From CAXXXW01 sp963665555 (GTDB taxonomy: Bacteria; Pseudomonadota; Alphaproteobacteria; Thalassobaculales; Thalassobaculaceae), in contig CAXXXW010000001.1 of NCBI GenBank assembly GCA_963665555.2, positions 3,086-67,085 on the forward strand: 64,000 bases of DNA, in the 5' to 3' direction. The position numbers and the translations under genes are program-made. The notes below the pieces were generated by a model, which saw only the letters and a list, made by a program, of their open reading frames with translations, was not told the origin of the DNA and did no database searches. Below, piece after piece: positions 59,378 through 64,000 of this stretch (positions are counted from its first letter, which is position 1; each line of letters starts with the position of its first letter).

Positions 59378-60270
59378 CGGAACACGGCGTCGAGGGCGCC
59401 GCGGCGGCGCTCGCCCCACAGGTTCAGCAGGTTGCCGGCGAAGATCACCGTGCCGCCGAGCAGGATCGCCCAGTCCAGCCCCTCGCCGTAGAACAGGAAG
59501 CCGACGGCCGCGATCAGCGGCAGGCGCACGAAGTCGAACGGCGTCACCACCGTCGCCTCGGCCAGCCGGAAGGCGTGCGCGAAGCAGAAATGCGAGCCGA
59601 GGCCGCACGCCCCGATCAGCGCGATCCACGGCGCCATCGCCATCGACGGAACCGTCCAGTCCGGGACCGACAGCGCCAGCCCGATCGGGAACTGCACGAG
59701 GTTCATGTAGAAGACCACCGTCAGCGGCGACTCCGTCTCCGACATGTGGCGGGTGAACACATAGGTCGAGGCGAAGCCCAGGGCCGCCAGCAGCACGACG
59801 AGCGCCGCCGGGTGGACCGCCGCGCCCGGCCGCAGGATCAGCAGCACGCCGGCGAAGCCGAGCGCGATGGCGGCCACCCGCGCGCCGGTCAGCCGTTCGC
59901 GCAGGAACAGGCTCGCCAGGATCGCGGTCCAGATCGGCGCGGTGAACTCGATGGCGAACACCTCGGCCAGCGGCAGCGCCGCGACGCCGTAGAGCCATCC
60001 CGTCTGCGCCCCGAAATGCAGCGTGTTGCGCGCGAGGTGCTGCCGGAGCTTGCGGGTGCGCACGCGGCGGAAGCCGACGACCGCCACCAGCGGAAGCAGC
60101 ACCGCGAGGCAGACGGCGCTGCGCGCGAAGGCGGCCTGGAAGGCGGTCAGCTCCGCCGCCAGTTCGCGCCCGGCGACGGCCATGCCCGACAGGCACAGCA
60201 ACGCCCCCAGCATCCAGAGCCAGGCCAGCGCGAGGTTGCGCGGGCGGCGGTCGGTCGCGGTCGCGGTCAT
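59374..60270 (-). CDS. EamA/DMT-family transporter
   Basis: A 298-residue drug/metabolite transporter superfamily protein with ten predicted membrane helices, including two EamA halves (LWMLGALLCLSGMAVAG, VFAIEFTAPIWTAILASLFLRERL with its core FTAPIWTAI, and VVTPFDFVRLPLIAAVGFLFYGEGL with core TPFDFVRLP). Such proteins export metabolites; substrate unknown. The start at 60270 fits the family. It shares four bases of stop region with the P450 gene on the other strand. Confidence 0.92.
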   Translation of the reverse strand: MTATATDRRPRNLALAWLWMLGALLCLSGMAVAGRELAAELTAFQAAFARSAVCLAVLLPLVAVVGFRRVRTRKLRQHLARNTLHFGAQTGWLYGVAALPLAEVFAIEFTAPIWTAILASLFLRERLTGARVAAIALGFAGVLLILRPGAAVHPAALVVLLAALGFASTYVFTRHMSETESPLTVVFYMNLVQFPIGLALSVPDWTVPSMAMAPWIALIGACGLGSHFCFAHAFRLAEATVVTPFDFVRLPLIAAVGFLFYGEGLDWAILLGGTVIFAGNLLNLWGERRRGALDAVFR

Positions 60271-60428
60271 GGGGTCCGAATCGCGGTGGAGCCGTGTCGG
60301 GGGCCGCCCGGCGCCGGCGCGCGCGACGGGCCGGCGGATACCATACCGAATTCGTCCGATTAACTGTTGAACTTTCGCGCCGCGCCGGATATGCATTGCG
60401 CCGGAAAACGGCGCGGCGTCGGCGGGCC

Positions 60429-60914
60429 ATGCTGCGACTCAACAGGATGACGGACTACGCGGTGGTGGCGCTGGGGCGCCTGTCGCGCACGCCGGGGGCG
60501 GTGCGGACCGCCGCCCAGGTCGCCGAAGGCGCGGCGATACCCGCGCCGACGGTCGCCAAGCTGCTGCGGCGGATGGCGGGCGCGGGGCTGGTGACCTCGC
60601 ATCGCGGGGCCAATGGCGGCTACTCGCTGGACCGCCCGGCGCGGGAGGTGCGGGTGGCGGAGATCGTCGAGGCGCTCGACGGCCCGATCGCGCTCACCGC
60701 CTGCGTCGAGGGTGCGGAAGACAGTTGCGGCGCGGAGGCGCGGTGCCCGATGCGCGGCAACTGGGACCGGGTCAACGACGCGATCCGCGCCGCGCTGGCG
60801 GAGGTCAGCCTGGCCGACCTGCTGGACCCGGCCGGGATGTTCCCGCCGCCGGGCGCGCGGGGCGGGGCCGGGGAGGCGGCGCGGCCGGCCGGCGGCCGGC
60901 GGCCGCGCGCATGA
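60429..60914 (+). CDS. Rrf2-family SUF system regulator
   Basis: A 161-residue Rrf2-type transcription factor. The winged helix (MTDYAVVALGRLS, TAAQVAEGAAIPAPTVAKLL) is followed by a three-cysteine cluster site C92, C100 and C106 (TACVEGAEDSCGAEARCPM), where related regulators bind [2Fe-2S]. It sits directly upstream of sufB by 30 bp on the same strand, so it most likely represses or activates the SUF operon in response to iron-sulfur status. The tail after residue 130 is low-complexity. Confidence 0.93.
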   Translation: MLRLNRMTDYAVVALGRLSRTPGAVRTAAQVAEGAAIPAPTVAKLLRRMAGAGLVTSHRGANGGYSLDRPAREVRVAEIVEALDGPIALTACVEGAEDSCGAEARCPMRGNWDRVNDAIRAALAEVSLADLLDPAGMFPPPGARGGAGEAARPAGGRRPRA

Positions 60915-60944
60915 GGACATTCGGAGTTCCGGGGAGGAGGGATC

Positions 60945-62408
<1,464 letters not shown>

Positions 62409-62442
62409 GCCGGCGGGCCGGGGTATCGGGAAGGCGGACGCG

Positions 62443-63199
62443 ATGTCGCTGTTGAGGATCGAGAACCTGCGCGCCAGCGTGGACGGCACGGAAATCCCTG
62501 CGCGGGATCGACCTGGAGGTCGGCCCGGGCGAGGTCCACGCCGTCATGGGGCCGAACGGGTTCGGGCAAGAGCACGCTGGCCCATATCCTCGCCGGGCGC
62601 GACGGCTACGAGGTTACCGGGGGCTCGGCGAGCTTCCGGGGGCGCGGACCTGCTGGACATGGAGCCGGACGAGCGGGCGAACCGGGGCCTCTTCCTCGCC
62701 TTCCAGTACCCGGTGGAAATCCCCGGCGTCGCCGGCATGACCTTCCTGCGGGAGGCGTACAACGCGAAGCTGCGCCACGCCGGCCGCGAGGAGGCGACGC
62801 GATGGCCTTCCTCAAGCTGGTCCGCGCCCGCGCCCGCGCGCTCGGCATGGACGACGACGTGCTGAAGCGCCGGTCAATGTCGGGTTCTCCGGCGGCGAGA
62901 GAAGCGCAACGAGGTGCTGCAGATGGCGGTGCTGGAGCCGGTGCTCGCCGTGCTGGACGAGACCGATTCCGGCCTCGACTCGACGCGCTGAAGGTGGTGG
63001 CGGACGGCGTGAACGCGCTGCGGCTCGCCCGAACGGGGATGCTGGTCATCACCCACTACCAGCGCCTGGCTGAACCCATATCGAGCCGGACCGCGTGCAT
63101 GTGCTCGCCAACGGCGCGATCCGGCGCTCCGGCGGCAAGGAGCTGGCCCTGGAGCTGGAGGAGAGCGGCTACGCCGCGTTCACGGGAGAGGCCGCCTGA
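62443..63199 (+). CDS. sufC: Fe-S cluster assembly ATPase SufC (multiple frameshifts as sequenced)
   Basis: SufC is the ABC-type ATPase of the SUF complex. Starting at 62443 (MSLLRIENLRASVDG), the pieces appear in different frames: VGPGEVHAVMGPNG near Walker A, LFLAFQYPVEIPGVAG (Q-loop), GFSGGE (signature), VLDETDSGLD (Walker B) and ITHYQR. At least eight single-base insertions or deletions are needed to rejoin them, for example the extra T in AACGGGTTCGGG near 62561. The stop TGA ends at 63199 and overlaps the sufD start (TGATG). Confidence 0.82.
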
Positions 63200-64000
63200 T
63201 GCCGGACGATCTCGCCCCGTTCCCGCCGTTCTGGGAGTCGATCGCGACGGCGGCGGCGCGGCCGGCCGATCCGCCGTGGCTGGCCGGGCTGCGCGCCCGC
63301 GCCGGGCGCGCTACGCCGCCGCCGGCTGGCCGCACGCGCGGACCGAGTCCTGGAAGTACACCAGCCTCACGCGCTGGCGGCCGAGGACTTCGCGCCGGCG
63401 CCCGGCGGCCGGGACGCGCCGGCCGCCGCCGGCCGCGCGCCGGAGGTCGACGGCCCCCGGCTGGTGCTCGCCAACGCGTTTTCCGCCCCGACCTCTCCGA
63501 TCCCGGCGGGCCGGGCGCGGGCGTCGCGGCCATGGCGCTGGACGACGCGCCGGAGGAGGTCCGGGCCGGGCTGGCGGCGGCGGTGGAGGAGACCGACTCG
63601 ACCGACGGGCTGCCGCTGGCGGCGCTCAGCACGGCGGCGCTGGCCGGCGGGATTTTCCTCGACATCGCGCCCGGCGCCGCGCCCGCGCGCCGATCCACAT
63701 CGTCTCCGCGGCCGATGGCGAGGGCGCGGCCCTGGCGCCCCGGATCGTGGTCCGCGCCGGCCGCGACAGCGCGGCGGATGTGGTCGAAAGCCATGTCGGC
63801 CCGGCCGGCGGGCGCTATTTCGCGAACGCGGTGACGCAAGTCTCCGTCGGGCGCGGCGCCCGGCTCGGCCACGCCAAGGCGCAGAACGAGGGCGCGCGGG
63901 CCTTCCACATCGCGCTGACCCTGGTCGAGGCGGCGGAGCGCGCGGAGTACGACAATTTCGCGCTCGCCGTCGGCGCACGCCTCGCCCGCAACGAAATCCG
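63199..64000 (+). CDS. sufD: Fe-S cluster assembly protein SufD, 5' part (frameshifted as sequenced)
   Basis: SufD is the partner of SufB. The start MPDDLAPFPPFWESIA overlaps the sufC stop by one base. The first part is in frame 1; middle segments such as LVLANAFS and DGLPLAALSTAALAGG and the end parts IHIVSAADGEGAALAP and VESHVGPAGGRYFANAVT lie in different frames. The C-terminal beta-helix region continues off the window. Several indels must be corrected to read through, as in sufB and sufC. Confidence 0.78.

Overview
The window is a very GC-rich (clearly above 70 percent by eye), densely coded stretch of a bacterial chromosome. The gene order rpmH-rnpA-yidD-yidC-engB-argB-(pyrimidine nucleotidase)-dapD-dapE, a fused indolepyruvate ferredoxin oxidoreductase, a soxBDAG cluster and a SUF operon led by an Rrf2 regulator all point to an alphaproteobacterium, most likely Rhodospirillales-like; the exact lineage is inference. 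I see no rRNA, tRNA, CRISPR array or insertion sequence.

Layout. 1-4124: the end of a PhoX-type protein, then a plus-strand run of an Ldh2-family dehydrogenase, glycerol kinase and an SDR. 4146-8127: a minus-strand operon (LLM flavin oxidoreductase, a 65-residue orphan, a maleate isomerase/AMDase-fold protein) facing a two-subunit Rieske oxygenase on the plus strand. 8162-18462: truA, then the minus-strand housekeeping block (dapE, dapD, nucleotidase, argB, engB, yidC, yidD, rnpA, rpmH), interrupted on both sides of argB by a phytanoyl-CoA-type dioxygenase and by a PIN-domain gene pair. 18595-28761: a disulfide reductase, a VOC protein, a DUF3750 protein, the indolepyruvate oxidoreductase, an exported protein joining two Cache-like domains to an autotransporter barrel, and a sugar-nucleotide epimerase. 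28786-38828: pmbA, a SnoaL-like protein, a TauD-type dioxygenase, a ceramidase-like membrane protein, two FAH-fold proteins, an acyl-CoA ligase, anmK and tyrS. 38825-44167: a YhdP/AsmA-like protein, bcp, hisI, a truncated antitoxin-like ORF and a GNAT gene. 44164-49471: soxBDAG for sarcosine oxidation. 49605-53648: NfeD plus SPFH, an M14 carboxypeptidase plus an Spx/ArsC-like protein, and a MntA/HepT toxin-antitoxin pair. 53645-60270: a three-subunit FAD/2Fe-2S dehydrogenase, DUF1194, a small periplasmic protein, a cytochrome P450 and an EamA transporter. 60429-64000: the Rrf2 regulator and sufB, sufC and sufD.

Several genes are split by single-base indels (Ldh2, glpK, tauD-like, SPFH), often in homopolymers, and sufB-sufC-sufD carry many. 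Because SUF genes are normally needed and the indels fall in G, C or T runs, I read most as sequence errors rather than gene decay, and annotate these loci as rejoined genes.

Metabolically, the window combines lysine/peptidoglycan and arginine biosynthesis and tRNA/ribosome functions with oxidative catabolism of small organic compounds: sarcosine, a secondary amine or imino acid through the FAD trimer, an aromatic acid through the Rieske pair, aryl pyruvates through the indolepyruvate enzyme, and acyl chains. The most unusual item is the Cache-Cache-autotransporter protein at 25102-27675. The coupling of a MntA/HepT module to a dehydrogenase operon and the two insertions around argB are next.
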